This document shows positions 8,567-18,016 of a stretch of DNA of 64,000 nucleotides, one piece after another. A model generated the notes under the pieces. That model saw only the letters and a list, made by a program, of their open reading frames with translations, was not told where the DNA came from and made no database searches. Source of the stretch: an uncultured Collinsella sp. (GTDB taxonomy: Bacteria; Actinomycetota; Coriobacteriia; Coriobacteriales; Coriobacteriaceae); contig CABVAC010000008.1 of the NCBI GenBank assembly GCA_902496275.1, forward strand, positions 8,204 through 72,203. Reading direction: 5' to 3'. Both the position numbers and the translations under genes were made by a program. Numbering within the stretch: the first letter of the stretch is position 1; the number at the start of each line of letters is the position of its first letter.

Positions 8567-10443
8567 GCGTGGTGCAGCATATCCGCGACCGTGCGGGCCA
8601 TTTTCGCTGGATGGGGCTGCTTGTGGTGTGGGCGGTCTTTATTGCCATGGCGGCCGTGCTGCTGGTGGAGCGCGCCGGCGTGCAGTACAGTGCGGGCCAG
8701 CATAAGCTGGGGATGCTTGCCGCCAACGATGCGGTGCCGGCTTCCTCCGCAATATTTGGCCAAAAGCCCACGTGCCTGGTCATTACCGATTCCGACCAAG
8801 CTGGCGTCGAGGACGTAAAGGAGCAGTTTGACCAGATCCTGCTCGACATGAAGATCGCGCACCGCGACGTGGACCTTGCCCTGGACGGCGTGGATGCCAT
8901 TCCCTCGCTGACCTCCTTCGATCGCGTGATTTTGCTCATGCCGTCGCTCGATGGGCTCGGTACGCACCTGAGTGACATTATGAGTTGGGTGAGTGCCGGT
9001 GGTTCGCTTATGCTCGCCATGCCTCCGGATAACTCGAGCTATCTGCAAGTAATTGCCCCCAAGCTTGGCATTGAATCGGCCGGATATGACTATGTAAAAG
9101 CCGAAAGCATTGTGCCGAGCGAGGACTTTATGCTGGGCGGGGGAGAGCGCTACGAGCTCTCGGACCCCTTCGATTCGTCGCTTTCGGTTTCGCTGCGCGA
9201 GACGGCTCGTGTGTGGGCTAAGACCGGCGATGCGGGCGCCCCGCTCATTTGGTCGAATGACTGCGGTAGCGGGCGCACCGTGGTATGCAATATCGGTATC
9301 TATGACAAGGTTATGCGCGGTTTTTACGCCGCGGCGATCAGCCTGCTGGGCGATGCCACGGCCTATCCGGTCATCAACAGTGCCGTTTTCTACCTAGACG
9401 ACTTTCCCAGCCCCGTGCCCTCGGGCGATGGCACCTACATCAAGCGCGACTACGGGCTTTCCATTGCCGATTTTTACACCAAGGTTTGGTGGCCCGATCT
9501 GCAAAAGCTCGCGCAAAAATATGGCATTCGCTTTACCGGCGTGATGATCGAAAACTACGAGGACGCGGTCAACCAGACCGAGCCCGCGCGCCAGGCCGAT
9601 ACCACGCAGTTCCGCTACTTTGGCGGCATGCTGCTGCAGATGGGCGGAGAGCTGGGCTTTCACGGCTACAACCATCAGCCTCTGGCGCTCTGGGATACCG
9701 ACTATGGCAAGCTGTACGACTACAAGACGTGGAAGAACGAGGAAACGCTCGTCGCGTCGCTCAACGAGCTCATCGCCTTTCAGGACGAGGTGCTGCCCAA
9801 CGCGCACGGCTCGGTCTATGTGCCACCGTCGAATATCCTTTCGGCCCGTGCGCGCAAGCTTATTGGCACCGACGTTCCGCGCATTAAGACCATCGCCAGT
9901 ACGTATTTTGAGGATGGCACCGTCTTGCCCTATGTGCAGGAGTTTGGCGTGGCGAGCGATGGCATTGTGGAGCAGCCACGTATTGTCTCGGGCGGCATGG
10001 TCAACGATTCCTATATGCGTCTGGCAGCCGTGTCCGAGCTCAACATGCACTACGTGAGTACGCACTTTATGCACCCGGATGATCTGCTCGATCCCGATCG
10101 CGGCGCCAAGGAGGGCTGGGAGGTCTACAAGGGCGGTCTGACCAACTACCTGGAGTGGCTTACCAAGTCTGCGCCCGACCTGCGGCGCCAGACCGGTTCG
10201 GAATGCTCGGGCGCCATCCAGCGCTTTTCGTCCGTGACGGTGAGCGTGGATACAAGTGCGGATGCCTGGACGCTCAGCCTGGGCAATTTCCACGACGAGG
10301 CGTGGCTCGTGTTCCGCGCCAACAACGGTGAGCCCGGTGCAGTCACGGGTGGCGAGATTACGCATCTGACGGGCGACCTGTACCTGGTCAAAGCCACGGA
10401 CAAGACGGTGACCATTGCACGCAAGGAGGGTGGCGACAAATGA
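8563..10443 (+). CDS. pelA: PelA-like polysaccharide deacetylase (DUF2194-type)
   Basis: 626 residues. I chose the ATG at 8563, which overlaps the upstream TGA as ATGA with GGAGAGGAGG just before it; the open frame extends to 8539. An N-terminal membrane anchor (about 18-40) leads to an extracytoplasmic region. Metal-site motifs of a polysaccharide-deacetylase-like fold are YLDDFPSP (Asp 279/280) and HGYNHQP (His 367/371). In Gram-negative Pel systems PelA has deacetylase and hydrolase domains; Gram-positive clusters keep the deacetylase part, as here. Its expected job is to deacetylate the nascent GalNAc/GlcNAc-rich polymer. A beta-rich C-terminal domain follows. Confidence 0.72.
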   Translation: MSVVQHIRDRAGHFRWMGLLVVWAVFIAMAAVLLVERAGVQYSAGQHKLGMLAANDAVPASSAIFGQKPTCLVITDSDQAGVEDVKEQFDQILLDMKIAHRDVDLALDGVDAIPSLTSFDRVILLMPSLDGLGTHLSDIMSWVSAGGSLMLAMPPDNSSYLQVIAPKLGIESAGYDYVKAESIVPSEDFMLGGGERYELSDPFDSSLSVSLRETARVWAKTGDAGAPLIWSNDCGSGRTVVCNIGIYDKVMRGFYAAAISLLGDATAYPVINSAVFYLDDFPSPVPSGDGTYIKRDYGLSIADFYTKVWWPDLQKLAQKYGIRFTGVMIENYEDAVNQTEPARQADTTQFRYFGGMLLQMGGELGFHGYNHQPLALWDTDYGKLYDYKTWKNEETLVASLNELIAFQDEVLPNAHGSVYVPPSNILSARARKLIGTDVPRIKTIASTYFEDGTVLPYVQEFGVASDGIVEQPRIVSGGMVNDSYMRLAAVSELNMHYVSTHFMHPDDLLDPDRGAKEGWEVYKGGLTNYLEWLTKSAPDLRRQTGSECSGAIQRFSSVTVSVDTSADAWTLSLGNFHDEAWLVFRANNGEPGAVTGGEITHLTGDLYLVKATDKTVTIARKEGGDK

Positions 10444-11867
10444 GAATCTGCTTGGTACTCGAGGGTTGCTACCCCTATGTGCACGGCGGCGTGTCCACCT
10501 GGATGCACGGCTACATACAGGCCATGCCCGAGCACGAGTTTGTGCTGTGGGTGATTGGCGCGCATGCTGTCGACCGCGGCAAGTTTGTCTACGAGCTGCC
10601 CGGCAACGTGGTCGAGGTGCACGAGGTGTTTCTGGACGACGCCCTGCGCCTATCGGGCGAGCAAGAAGAGGCCGACTTTAACGCCCGCGAGCGCGAGGCG
10701 CTGCGCCGCCTGGTGTCGCTCTCCAATCCGGACTGGGACGTGCTATTCGATATCTTCCAGCGCCGTCGCGTGCATCCGCTCTCGTTTTTGCAGAGTCGCG
10801 CCTTTATGGATATCTTTCGCGACGTGTGCCTGGCCGAGTACCCATACACGCCCTTTGCCGATGCATTCCACACCATGCGCTCCATGCTGCTGCCCGTGCT
10901 CTACCTTCTGGGCAGCGAGGTGCCGGTGGCCGATGTGTACCACGCCATCTCGACCGGCTACGGTGGCCTGCTCGCCTGCCTGGGCTCAAGCGTTCACCAT
11001 GCGCCGGTGCTGCTGACCGAGCATGGCATCTATACTCGCGAACGCGAGGAAGAGATCATTCGCGCTGACTGGGTGGTGCCGTCGTTTAAGGACCGCTGGA
11101 TCCGCTTTTTTTACCTGCTTTCGGAGGAGATCTACCGTCGCGCCTTCCGCGTGACCAGTTTGTTCCATAACGCCCGTAAGACGCAGATCGACATGGGCTG
11201 CGATGCGGACAAGTGCCTGGTCATCCCCAACGGCATCCAGTTCGATCGCTTTAAGGACATTCCCTTAAAGCCCGATGACGGCTGGGTGGACATTGGCGCG
11301 GTGGTGCGCCTGGCGCCCATCAAGGACGTCAAGACCATGATCTATGCCTTCTTTGAGCTGCACGAGCGCCTGCCCCGCGTGCGCCTGCACATCATGGGTG
11401 GCGTGGATGACGAGGAGTACGGCGCCGAGTGTCACGCGCTGGTCGATACCCTGGGCGTGCGCGACTTGATCTTTACCGGCCGCGTCAACGTGGTTGAGTA
11501 CATGGAAAAGCTTGACTTTACCATTTTGACGAGCATCTCCGAGGGCCAGCCGCTCAGCGTGCTGGAGTCGCTTGCAGCGCGCCGTCCCTGCGTGACGACC
11601 GAGGTGGGCTGCTGCCGCGAGCTGCTCGAAGGCGCCCCGGGCGACGACTTTGGCGTGGCGGGTTTTGTGACGCCGCCTATGTATCGCAAGGGCTTGGCTG
11701 ATGCCATGGAGCGCATGTGCGTGAGCCGGGCCCGTCGTATTGAGATGGGGGAGCGTGGCCAGCGTCGCGTTGCCACGTACTTTTTGCACGAGCAGATGCT
11801 CGCCAACTATCGCGCGCTGTACGACGAGACGGCGCAAGCGTTTGACCTGCCCAGAGAGGGGGAGTAG
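10440..11867 (+). CDS. pelF: PelF glycosyltransferase (GT4)
   Basis: 475-residue soluble GT-B glycosyltransferase with the PelF N-terminal signature LEGCYPYVHGGVSTW (residues 7-21). It also shows TEHGIYTRER, a nucleotide-sugar site PNGIQFDRF and the retaining EX7E motif SEGQPLSVLE (Glu 368 and 376). PelF polymerises UDP-hexosamine in the cytoplasm for export through PelG. The start overlaps the upstream stop by four bases. Length and motifs match the family; this is the most secure identification in the cluster. Confidence 0.88.
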   Translation: MRICLVLEGCYPYVHGGVSTWMHGYIQAMPEHEFVLWVIGAHAVDRGKFVYELPGNVVEVHEVFLDDALRLSGEQEEADFNAREREALRRLVSLSNPDWDVLFDIFQRRRVHPLSFLQSRAFMDIFRDVCLAEYPYTPFADAFHTMRSMLLPVLYLLGSEVPVADVYHAISTGYGGLLACLGSSVHHAPVLLTEHGIYTREREEEIIRADWVVPSFKDRWIRFFYLLSEEIYRRAFRVTSLFHNARKTQIDMGCDADKCLVIPNGIQFDRFKDIPLKPDDGWVDIGAVVRLAPIKDVKTMIYAFFELHERLPRVRLHIMGGVDDEEYGAECHALVDTLGVRDLIFTGRVNVVEYMEKLDFTILTSISEGQPLSVLESLAARRPCVTTEVGCCRELLEGAPGDDFGVAGFVTPPMYRKGLADAMERMCVSRARRIEMGERGQRRVATYFLHEQMLANYRALYDETAQAFDLPREGE

Positions 11868-11870
11868 CCG

Positions 11871-13415
11871 GTGGCCGGAATCGGTTTTGAGCTCAAACGC
11901 CTGTTTAGGCGCAAGGGTCTGTTTGCCACGATGCGCGCCTATGGCTACGCTGGCATTGTGTGCACGGGCCCCATGCTGCTGGGCGTGCTGCTCCAGGTGG
12001 GTATCTTGGTGCTGTGCGGTCTGTGGGGTGTGGGCCGCGCCAACCAGGATCTGCTGGTGTGCATGGTGACCTATACGCTGCTGGCATCGCTCACGCTCAC
12101 AAGCTTTTTCTCCATGCCGGTCACGCGCTTTTTGGCCGACATGCTCTTTGCCGAGCGCGAGGATGAGATCCTGCCTTCGTTTTGGGGGTCTAATGCCATC
12201 ATGCTCGTTGCGGGCACGGTGCTCTACGGCGTCTTTTTGCTGTTCTCGGGCGCCACGCTGCTGCAGGGGCTGCTGTGCCTGTGGCTGTTCAACATTATGA
12301 TCGTCAACTGGAATGGCATGAGCTACCTCACGGCCATCAAAGATTACCGCGGTATCCTGTGCAGCTTTGCGGCTGCCATTGGTGTGGCGTGCCTGTGCGC
12401 CCTGGCCGCGCTGGCACTGGGGCTGCCGCCGGTCGAGGGCCTGTTGGCGTCAATCGCCCTAGGCTACGGCGTCATGCTCGCCTGGGATGTGGTACTGCTG
12501 TACCGGTATTTTCCGCAGAACGACCGCAGCCCCTGGCTCTTTTTGCGCTGGCTCGATCAGTTTATGCCGCTGGCGCTCACGGGCCTGTTTACCAACCTGG
12601 GGCTCTTTGCGCACCTGGTGATTATTTGGGCAGGGCCCATTGGCGTGTGGGTCAAAGGCCTGTTTTACGGCGCGCCCTATCATGATGTGCCGGCGTTGCT
12701 TGCGTTTTTGACCATTCTGGTCACGACCGTCAACTTTGTGGTGTCGGTCGAGGTCAATTTCTATCCGCGCTACCGTGACTACTACAGCCTGTTTAACGAC
12801 GGCGGCGTGGTGGGCGATATTGTGGTGGCCGAGGAGGAGATGCTCTCCACGCTCAACAGCGAACTGCGCTTTTGCGCGCTCAAGCAGCTGTTTGTGACCG
12901 CGGCGGTCATCTCGCTCGAGACCACAGTGCTCTCGGCCCTGCCGCTGGGCTTTAACAATCTTATGCACGGGTATTTTCGCACGTTATGCGTAGGCTACGG
13001 CCTGTATGCCGTGGGCAACACGATCCTGCTTATCTTGCTGTACTTTACCGACTACAAGGGAGCCGTTCTGGCCTCGGGCCTGTTTGCCGGTGTGGCAGGG
13101 CTGGCGACCGCCGTGTCGTTGCTTTTGCCGCAGCAGTTTTACGGCTTTGGCTTTTTGTTGGGTGCGGTGGTGTTTTTTATCGTGGCGCTGCTGCGGCTCG
13201 ATACCTATACCGCCAACTTACCGTATCGTATCCTGAGTCAGCAGCCCATTGTGGCGACCGACAAAACGGGTCGTTTTACACAGCTGGGCCGCTTGCTCGA
13301 CCGTGCCGAGCAGCGCTATGAGGAGTGCCGCTGCAAGGGCGTGCCGCACGGCGCGTTTCAGCGCGCAGTAGTTCGCGTGTATCGCAACCATTGGGGAGGT
13401 TCTGATGATCGATAA
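11871..13415 (+). CDS. pelG: PelG polysaccharide exporter
   Basis: 514 residues with about twelve hydrophobic helices. It begins with the hallmark MAGIGFELKRLF, reading from a GTG at 11871 three bases after the pelF stop. PelG is a MATE/MOP-type transporter that carries the polymer across the cytoplasmic membrane together with PelD, PelE and PelF. The last 50 residues form a soluble tail. It overlaps the CotH gene by 11 bases, showing that the operon continues. Length is slightly above the usual 450-480. Confidence 0.87.
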   Translation: MAGIGFELKRLFRRKGLFATMRAYGYAGIVCTGPMLLGVLLQVGILVLCGLWGVGRANQDLLVCMVTYTLLASLTLTSFFSMPVTRFLADMLFAEREDEILPSFWGSNAIMLVAGTVLYGVFLLFSGATLLQGLLCLWLFNIMIVNWNGMSYLTAIKDYRGILCSFAAAIGVACLCALAALALGLPPVEGLLASIALGYGVMLAWDVVLLYRYFPQNDRSPWLFLRWLDQFMPLALTGLFTNLGLFAHLVIIWAGPIGVWVKGLFYGAPYHDVPALLAFLTILVTTVNFVVSVEVNFYPRYRDYYSLFNDGGVVGDIVVAEEEMLSTLNSELRFCALKQLFVTAAVISLETTVLSALPLGFNNLMHGYFRTLCVGYGLYAVGNTILLILLYFTDYKGAVLASGLFAGVAGLATAVSLLLPQQFYGFGFLLGAVVFFIVALLRLDTYTANLPYRILSQQPIVATDKTGRFTQLGRLLDRAEQRYEECRCKGVPHGAFQRAVVRVYRNHWGGSDDR

Positions 13416-15174
13416 GTTGATGTCTCGCCGCTGTCTGATCGAGGCGGCTGCCGGCGCGCTGCTGCTTTCGGGCTGCTCATCTCAGGACGAATCCTCGACA
13501 AATAAGGTAAAAAAGCAGGACAAGATTAAAAAGGCCGAGGCCTCCGACCAGTCCAAGCATCTGCGCGATAAGGACGAGCTGTACGAGGTCTATGATGACT
13601 CGGGCATTGTGACCATGTATCTGACGGTCTCTCGCGGCAACAGCTCCGAGAACACGGACCATAGCTGGGCCGAGATCAACACGTACTCGGTGTATGACTA
13701 TGCCGACATGGGCGTGACGCGCTATCAGGTTATGGGCCTGCTGCAGGCGGGCGACGAAGACGGCCCGGTGGCCGGCGAGGTTGGCTATGGCGAGGAAGCG
13801 CCCAATGCCACCGTGCAGGTGCGCGGCCAGACATCGAGCTCCTACACGCAAAAGAATTACAAGGTGGAGCTCAAAAAGGGCAAGGGCACCTGGCGCCAAC
13901 AGCGCGCGATTGCGCTCAACAAGCACATGGGCGAGGGTATGCGTTTTCGCAACAAGATGGCCTACGACCTTATCCGCGGGATTCCCCAGATGATGGGCCT
14001 GCGTACGCAGTTTGTGCATCTGTGGGTGTGCGACCAGACCGAAAAGTCCAACGATACCTTTGAGGACTACGGCCTGTTTACGCAGGTGGAGCAGCTCAAC
14101 AAGACGGCGCTTAAGGCACATGGCCTGGATAAGAGCGGGTACCTGTACAAGGTGAACAGCTTTGATTTCCATCGCTACGAGGACACCATTAAGCTTGCCG
14201 ACGATCCCGACTACAACCAGGCAAACTTCGAGGGCATGCTCGAGATTAAGGGCGATTCGGACCACACCAAGCTCATCGAGATGCTCGATGCGCTCAACGA
14301 CGAATCGCAAAAGATCGATAACGTGCTCGACACCTACTTTGATACCGAGAATCTGGTCTATTGGCTGGCGTTTCAGATCCTGACGGGCAACTGCGATACG
14401 CAGAACCGTAACTGCTATCTGTACAGCCCGCTTAACTCCAAGGTCTGGTATATCCTGGATTGGGATAACGACGGCATGCTGCGTAAGCTGGAGCTTTCTC
14501 TTACCGGGTTCTCGGACTATGCGAGCTGGGAGCGCGGCGTAAGCAACTACTGGGGCAACGTGCTATTCAATCGTGCGCTGCGCAGTAAGGCGTTTCGCAG
14601 TGAGCTCGACCGCGCCGTAAAGGACCTGCGCTCGTATATGACCGAGGCGCGCCTGGCCAAGATGATCAAACATTATCGCGAGGTTACCGAATCGCTGGTC
14701 TTTGCTTCGCCCGATACCGACAATCTGCCTGTCACCAAGGACCAATACGAGCAGATCGCCGCGGCGATTCCCTCCGAGATCGAGGAGAACTATAAGAGCT
14801 ACTGCGAGAGCTATAAAAAGCCCATGCCGTTCTACATTGGCGTGCCGCAGATCGATAACGGTAAGCTGCGTATGAACTGGGATGCGTCCTACGACTTTAA
14901 AGCGCGTGACATTCGCTATACCGTGGAGCTGGCGCGCGACTATGCCATAAGCGACGTGCTTTTTAAGGCCGAGGACGTGCTACTTCCCGAGGTGACCTGT
15001 GATGCGCCCGATGCCGGCCAGTATTTTGTGCGCGTGCGCGCCACCAACTCCGACGGCTATACGCAAGATGCGTTTGACTACTATGTGACCGACGACGGCA
15101 AGCACTACGGCATGAAGTGTTTTTACGTGCAGGACGGCGGTAAGGTCGTGGAGGATACGTATGAGGAGGGCTAG
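13405..15174 (+). CDS. CotH-family protein kinase-like lipoprotein
   Basis: 589 residues. The N-terminus MSRRCLIEAAAGALLLSGC carries a lipobox (LSGC, Cys 24) preceded by a twin-arginine-like SRRCLI, so a Tat-exported lipoprotein is possible. The body is a CotH domain: RGQTSSSYTQKNYKVELKKG, RNKMAYDLIRG, FEDYGLFTQVEQLNK and the acidic WYILDWDNDGML. CotH proteins are atypical kinases; the best-studied phosphorylates spore-coat proteins. Here it follows pelG and precedes VTC and DUF4956 genes, a trio that recurs in monoderm polysaccharide loci. Its substrate, protein or polymer, is unknown. A fibronectin-like region closes the protein (about 485-570). Confidence 0.8.
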   Translation: MIDKLMSRRCLIEAAAGALLLSGCSSQDESSTNKVKKQDKIKKAEASDQSKHLRDKDELYEVYDDSGIVTMYLTVSRGNSSENTDHSWAEINTYSVYDYADMGVTRYQVMGLLQAGDEDGPVAGEVGYGEEAPNATVQVRGQTSSSYTQKNYKVELKKGKGTWRQQRAIALNKHMGEGMRFRNKMAYDLIRGIPQMMGLRTQFVHLWVCDQTEKSNDTFEDYGLFTQVEQLNKTALKAHGLDKSGYLYKVNSFDFHRYEDTIKLADDPDYNQANFEGMLEIKGDSDHTKLIEMLDALNDESQKIDNVLDTYFDTENLVYWLAFQILTGNCDTQNRNCYLYSPLNSKVWYILDWDNDGMLRKLELSLTGFSDYASWERGVSNYWGNVLFNRALRSKAFRSELDRAVKDLRSYMTEARLAKMIKHYREVTESLVFASPDTDNLPVTKDQYEQIAAAIPSEIEENYKSYCESYKKPMPFYIGVPQIDNGKLRMNWDASYDFKARDIRYTVELARDYAISDVLFKAEDVLLPEVTCDAPDAGQYFVRVRATNSDGYTQDAFDYYVTDDGKHYGMKCFYVQDGGKVVEDTYEEG

Positions 15175-15952
15175 CGCGCTGCTTGAGCGCTTGGCAGCTC
15201 CGCCTGTGCGTGCCACGCAGGAGCGTTACCGCCACGAGCTCAAATATCTCATTAACGAGGGCGAGCACGCCGCGCTTGCCTGTCGCATGGCGCCTGTGTT
15301 TAAGCTGGACAAGCATGCGCAGGCGGGCGGTTATACCATTCGCAGCCTGTACTTTGACGACTACTGCAACTCGGCCTACGAGGAAAAAGACGCCGGTATT
15401 CTCATGCGCAAAAAGTATCGCGTGCGCATCTATAACGGCAGCGACAAGGTGATTAAGCTCGAGCGCAAAAAGAAGTACGGCAGCTGGATCTACAAGGAGG
15501 ACGCGCCGCTCACGCGTGACGAGTTCGAGCAGATTCTGGCTGGCGACTACGACTTTTTGCTGAGGAGCCCCTATCCGCTCTGTCGCGAGTTCTACATCGA
15601 GTGCATCTGTAATATGATGCGCCCGCGGACCATCGTGGACTACGAGCGCGAGCCGTGGGTGATGGACGAGGGCACCGTGCGCATTACCTTTGATAGCAAC
15701 GTGCGTGCGGCGGTGGGGAGCTTTGACATCTTTGACGCGACGTTGCCCGCGTTGCCCGTGCTGGAGCCCGGCAAGCTGGTGATGGAGGTCAAGTTTACCG
15801 AGTTTTGCCCGCAGCTGGTGCGCGATATGGTGCCGCCGGGTGCGGCCGAACTCACGGCGGTCTCTAAGTACTGCCTGTGTTATGACAAGACCGCCTACCT
15901 GCGCGGTTTTAACTACTGGGAATCGGATTTTGGGAACCGAGGGGATATTTAG
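15161..15952 (+). CDS. VTC-domain protein (polyphosphate polymerase-like)
   Basis: 263 residues of the VTC/triphosphate-tunnel fold. The basic tunnel residues are in RHELKYLI, RKKYRVRIYN and KLERKKKYG, with acidic partners in YEREPWVMDEG and LVMEVKFTEF. Yeast Vtc4 with this domain makes polyphosphate from ATP; bacterial homologues beside CotH and DUF4956 are not well characterised. The start at 15161 overlaps the CotH gene by 14 bases and has an internal-looking ribosome site. Unlike Vtc4 it has no SPX domain, so control would come from partners. Whether it acts on polyphosphate or on a sugar-phosphate is unresolved. Confidence 0.8.
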   Translation: MRRASALLERLAAPPVRATQERYRHELKYLINEGEHAALACRMAPVFKLDKHAQAGGYTIRSLYFDDYCNSAYEEKDAGILMRKKYRVRIYNGSDKVIKLERKKKYGSWIYKEDAPLTRDEFEQILAGDYDFLLRSPYPLCREFYIECICNMMRPRTIVDYEREPWVMDEGTVRITFDSNVRAAVGSFDIFDATLPALPVLEPGKLVMEVKFTEFCPQLVRDMVPPGAAELTAVSKYCLCYDKTAYLRGFNYWESDFGNRGDI

Positions 15953-15955
15953 ACC

Positions 15956-16621
15956 ATGAGCACCAGGGACTTTTTTAAGAACTCCGTCTTGGAGGCGTTT
16001 GGCCAGGTCGACCCTGCCAAGATCGGCCTTTCGCTGCTCGTGGCGCTCGCCATGGGCATCCTGATCTACTACGTGTACAAGCGCTTTTTTACTGGCGTGG
16101 TCTATTCGCGCAGTTTTGCCGTGACGCTCGTGGGCATGTGCGTGCTCACCTGCATGGTCACGCTCGCGATCTCGACAAACGTGGTCATCTCGCTTGGTAT
16201 GGTCGGTGCTCTGTCTATCGTCCGCTACCGTACGGCGGTCAAGGACCCGCTCGACCTGCTGTATCTGTTTTGGTCCATTACCACGGGCATTACGGCGGGA
16301 GCCGGTATGTATGCGCTCGTGGGGCTCACGGCGGTGGTGATCGTGGTGATGATTGCCGGCTTTGCGAGCCATCAGGACAAGGCGCGCGTGTACATGATGG
16401 TCATTCACTACACGGGGCAGACCACCGGCGATGATATCGTGCGTGCATTTGGGCGCACCAAGTTCACCGTCAAATCCAAGACGATGCGCGGTGACAAGGT
16501 CGAAATGGCCGTCGAGGTGTTCTCGGACGGTGTGGATATGCCCTATGCCGACGCCATCCGCGCGCTCGACGGCGTGGAGGACCTGACGCTCATCCAGTAC
16601 AACGGCGAATATCACGGCTAA
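15956..16621 (+). CDS. DUF4956 membrane protein
   Basis: 221 residues with three or four membrane helices in the first 145 residues and the conserved GALSIVRYRTAVKDP between them. A soluble C-terminal domain (about 150-221) looks like a small alpha/beta ferredoxin-type fold. The family is usually encoded next to VTC and CotH genes, as here, and may form a membrane partner for them. It starts three bases after the VTC gene and ends the operon. Function unknown. Confidence 0.75.
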   Translation: MSTRDFFKNSVLEAFGQVDPAKIGLSLLVALAMGILIYYVYKRFFTGVVYSRSFAVTLVGMCVLTCMVTLAISTNVVISLGMVGALSIVRYRTAVKDPLDLLYLFWSITTGITAGAGMYALVGLTAVVIVVMIAGFASHQDKARVYMMVIHYTGQTTGDDIVRAFGRTKFTVKSKTMRGDKVEMAVEVFSDGVDMPYADAIRALDGVEDLTLIQYNGEYHG

Positions 16622-16622
16622 C

Positions 16623-16745
16623 TATGTTCCGGCGTTTTAACAAACGCCGGACCGCTCGACGCTGCGCGGGCATCTGCCGGGCTCTTATGTTCCGGCGTTC
16701 TGCCGAACGCCGGACCGGTCGACGCTGCGCGGGCATCTGCCGGGC
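16623..16745 (+). repeat. Tandem hairpin repeat, two 60-base units at 63-base spacing
   Basis: Units at 16623-16682 and 16686-16745 are nearly identical outside the hairpin loop. Each holds a perfect stem (TCCGGCGTTT with AAACGCCGGA in the first, a 9-pair version in the second) and a shared tail CGACGCTGCGCGGGCATCTG. No T-tract follows, so they resemble REP-type elements more than terminators. A third hairpin, GCGTAC-ATAAA-GTACGC, lies at 16770-16786. The rest of the gap up to the LacI gene shows nothing clear. Confidence 0.7.
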
Positions 16746-16947
16746 GATCTGCCGCTCAAACCGTCGCTCGCGTACATAAAGTACGCTTCGCTCCTCTTTC
16801 GCGGCACCTCGCCACGGCAGCTGCCCGCTCGCTGGCGCATGCTCGACCTGAGTGGTTGAAATGATCCGCTGAGACCTTTCCAGTCGAATATTTTTTGGGC
16901 GAGGGTTGGGTATCATGGTGAAAGCGATTTCAACGACAGGGGTGCTC

Positions 16948-17928
16948 GTGGTAAAGATGAAAGATGTGGCCGAGCTGGCCGGCGTTTCGAGCGCCGCCGT
17001 CTCGCGCTACCTCAACGGTGGGTATATCTCGGCGGACAAGGCCGAGCGCATTAAGCAGGCGATTGAGTTGACCGGATACGTGCGGTCCAGCCAGGCTCGC
17101 GCGCTGCGTACCGGCTCTACCAAGCTCATCGGCGTCATCGTGCCTAAGATTAACTCGGAATCCGTGAGCCGCATTACCGCCGGCATTGGCCAGGTGCTCG
17201 GTCGCCGTGGCTACCAGATGCTGCTTGCCAATACTGACAACGCCCCTGATCGCGAGCTCGAATACCTCGATTTATTCCAAAACCACCCGGTTGATGGCAT
17301 TGTGCTGGTGGCAACCATGATCACCGACGAGCATCGCCGGGCGATTGAGTCGTGCCGCGTGCCTATTGTGTTGATCGGACAAAAAGTCGAGGGTGCGGCG
17401 TGCGTCTATCACGACGATTACGAGGCTGCCTTTGAGCTGGGCCATGCGATTGCGGGCCGCGTGGACGGCAAGATCGCCTACATTGGAGTTACCGAGGAGG
17501 ACCGCGCGGCCGGTTATGACCGCCGTCGCGGTTTTGAGGCCGGCTTGCGCGCCGCGGGTAACCCGCTCGATGCCGCCTTGATTCGCCTGGGCTCGTTTAC
17601 GCTCGACTCGGGCTATGGTGCGGCACGTGAGCTGCTTTCCGTCGCTCCCGATGTTTCGTTTATCGCTTGCGCGACCGACACCATGGCGGCGGGCGCGCTG
17701 CGTGCTATCGATGAGGTTCGCGGCTTGGGCGAGGGCATGCACCGCGTGAGCGGTTTTGGCGACAACGCGTTTTTGCGCGCGCTGACGGGCGGCATTCCTA
17801 CCGTGCATTACGGCTACCTGACCAGCGGCGTCGAGGCGACCAATATGTTGCTCAATACGCTCGATGGCGTGGAGGGGGAGCGCGGTCTCAAGACGCTCAA
17901 GCTCGGCCATCAACTTATGAATGTCTAG
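16948..17928 (+). CDS. LacI-family transcriptional regulator
   Basis: A 326-residue LacI/GalR repressor. The helix-turn-helix is MKDVAELAGVSSAAVSRYLN (residues 4-23), followed by the hinge helix RSSQARALRTG and a sugar-binding periplasmic-protein-like core (LIGVIVPKINSES, ending in a short C-terminus). I chose the GTG at 16948, with ACAGGGG six bases upstream; ATG 16915 and TTG 16906 are in-frame alternatives. It sits 185 bases before a PTS permease whose upstream region carries two LacI-type operators, so it very likely represses the sucrose genes. The ligand is inferred to be sucrose, sucrose-6-phosphate or fructose. Confidence 0.85.
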   Translation: MVKMKDVAELAGVSSAAVSRYLNGGYISADKAERIKQAIELTGYVRSSQARALRTGSTKLIGVIVPKINSESVSRITAGIGQVLGRRGYQMLLANTDNAPDRELEYLDLFQNHPVDGIVLVATMITDEHRRAIESCRVPIVLIGQKVEGAACVYHDDYEAAFELGHAIAGRVDGKIAYIGVTEEDRAAGYDRRRGFEAGLRAAGNPLDAALIRLGSFTLDSGYGAARELLSVAPDVSFIACATDTMAAGALRAIDEVRGLGEGMHRVSGFGDNAFLRALTGGIPTVHYGYLTSGVEATNMLLNTLDGVEGERGLKTLKLGHQLMNV

Positions 17929-18016
17929 GCTTTGGGCACGTCTGTCTGCCTTTGAGGGCTCTGTTTTTGCCGTAAAACTACCATTCGCCGGCCTTTTCCT
18001 ACCGTTCACCCTAATA

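Noticed and set aside
14963..16615. 550-codon minus-strand frame over the VTC and DUF4956 genes
   Set aside because: It is a shadow of recognised plus-strand genes; its His/Arg-rich text is typical of antisense reading.
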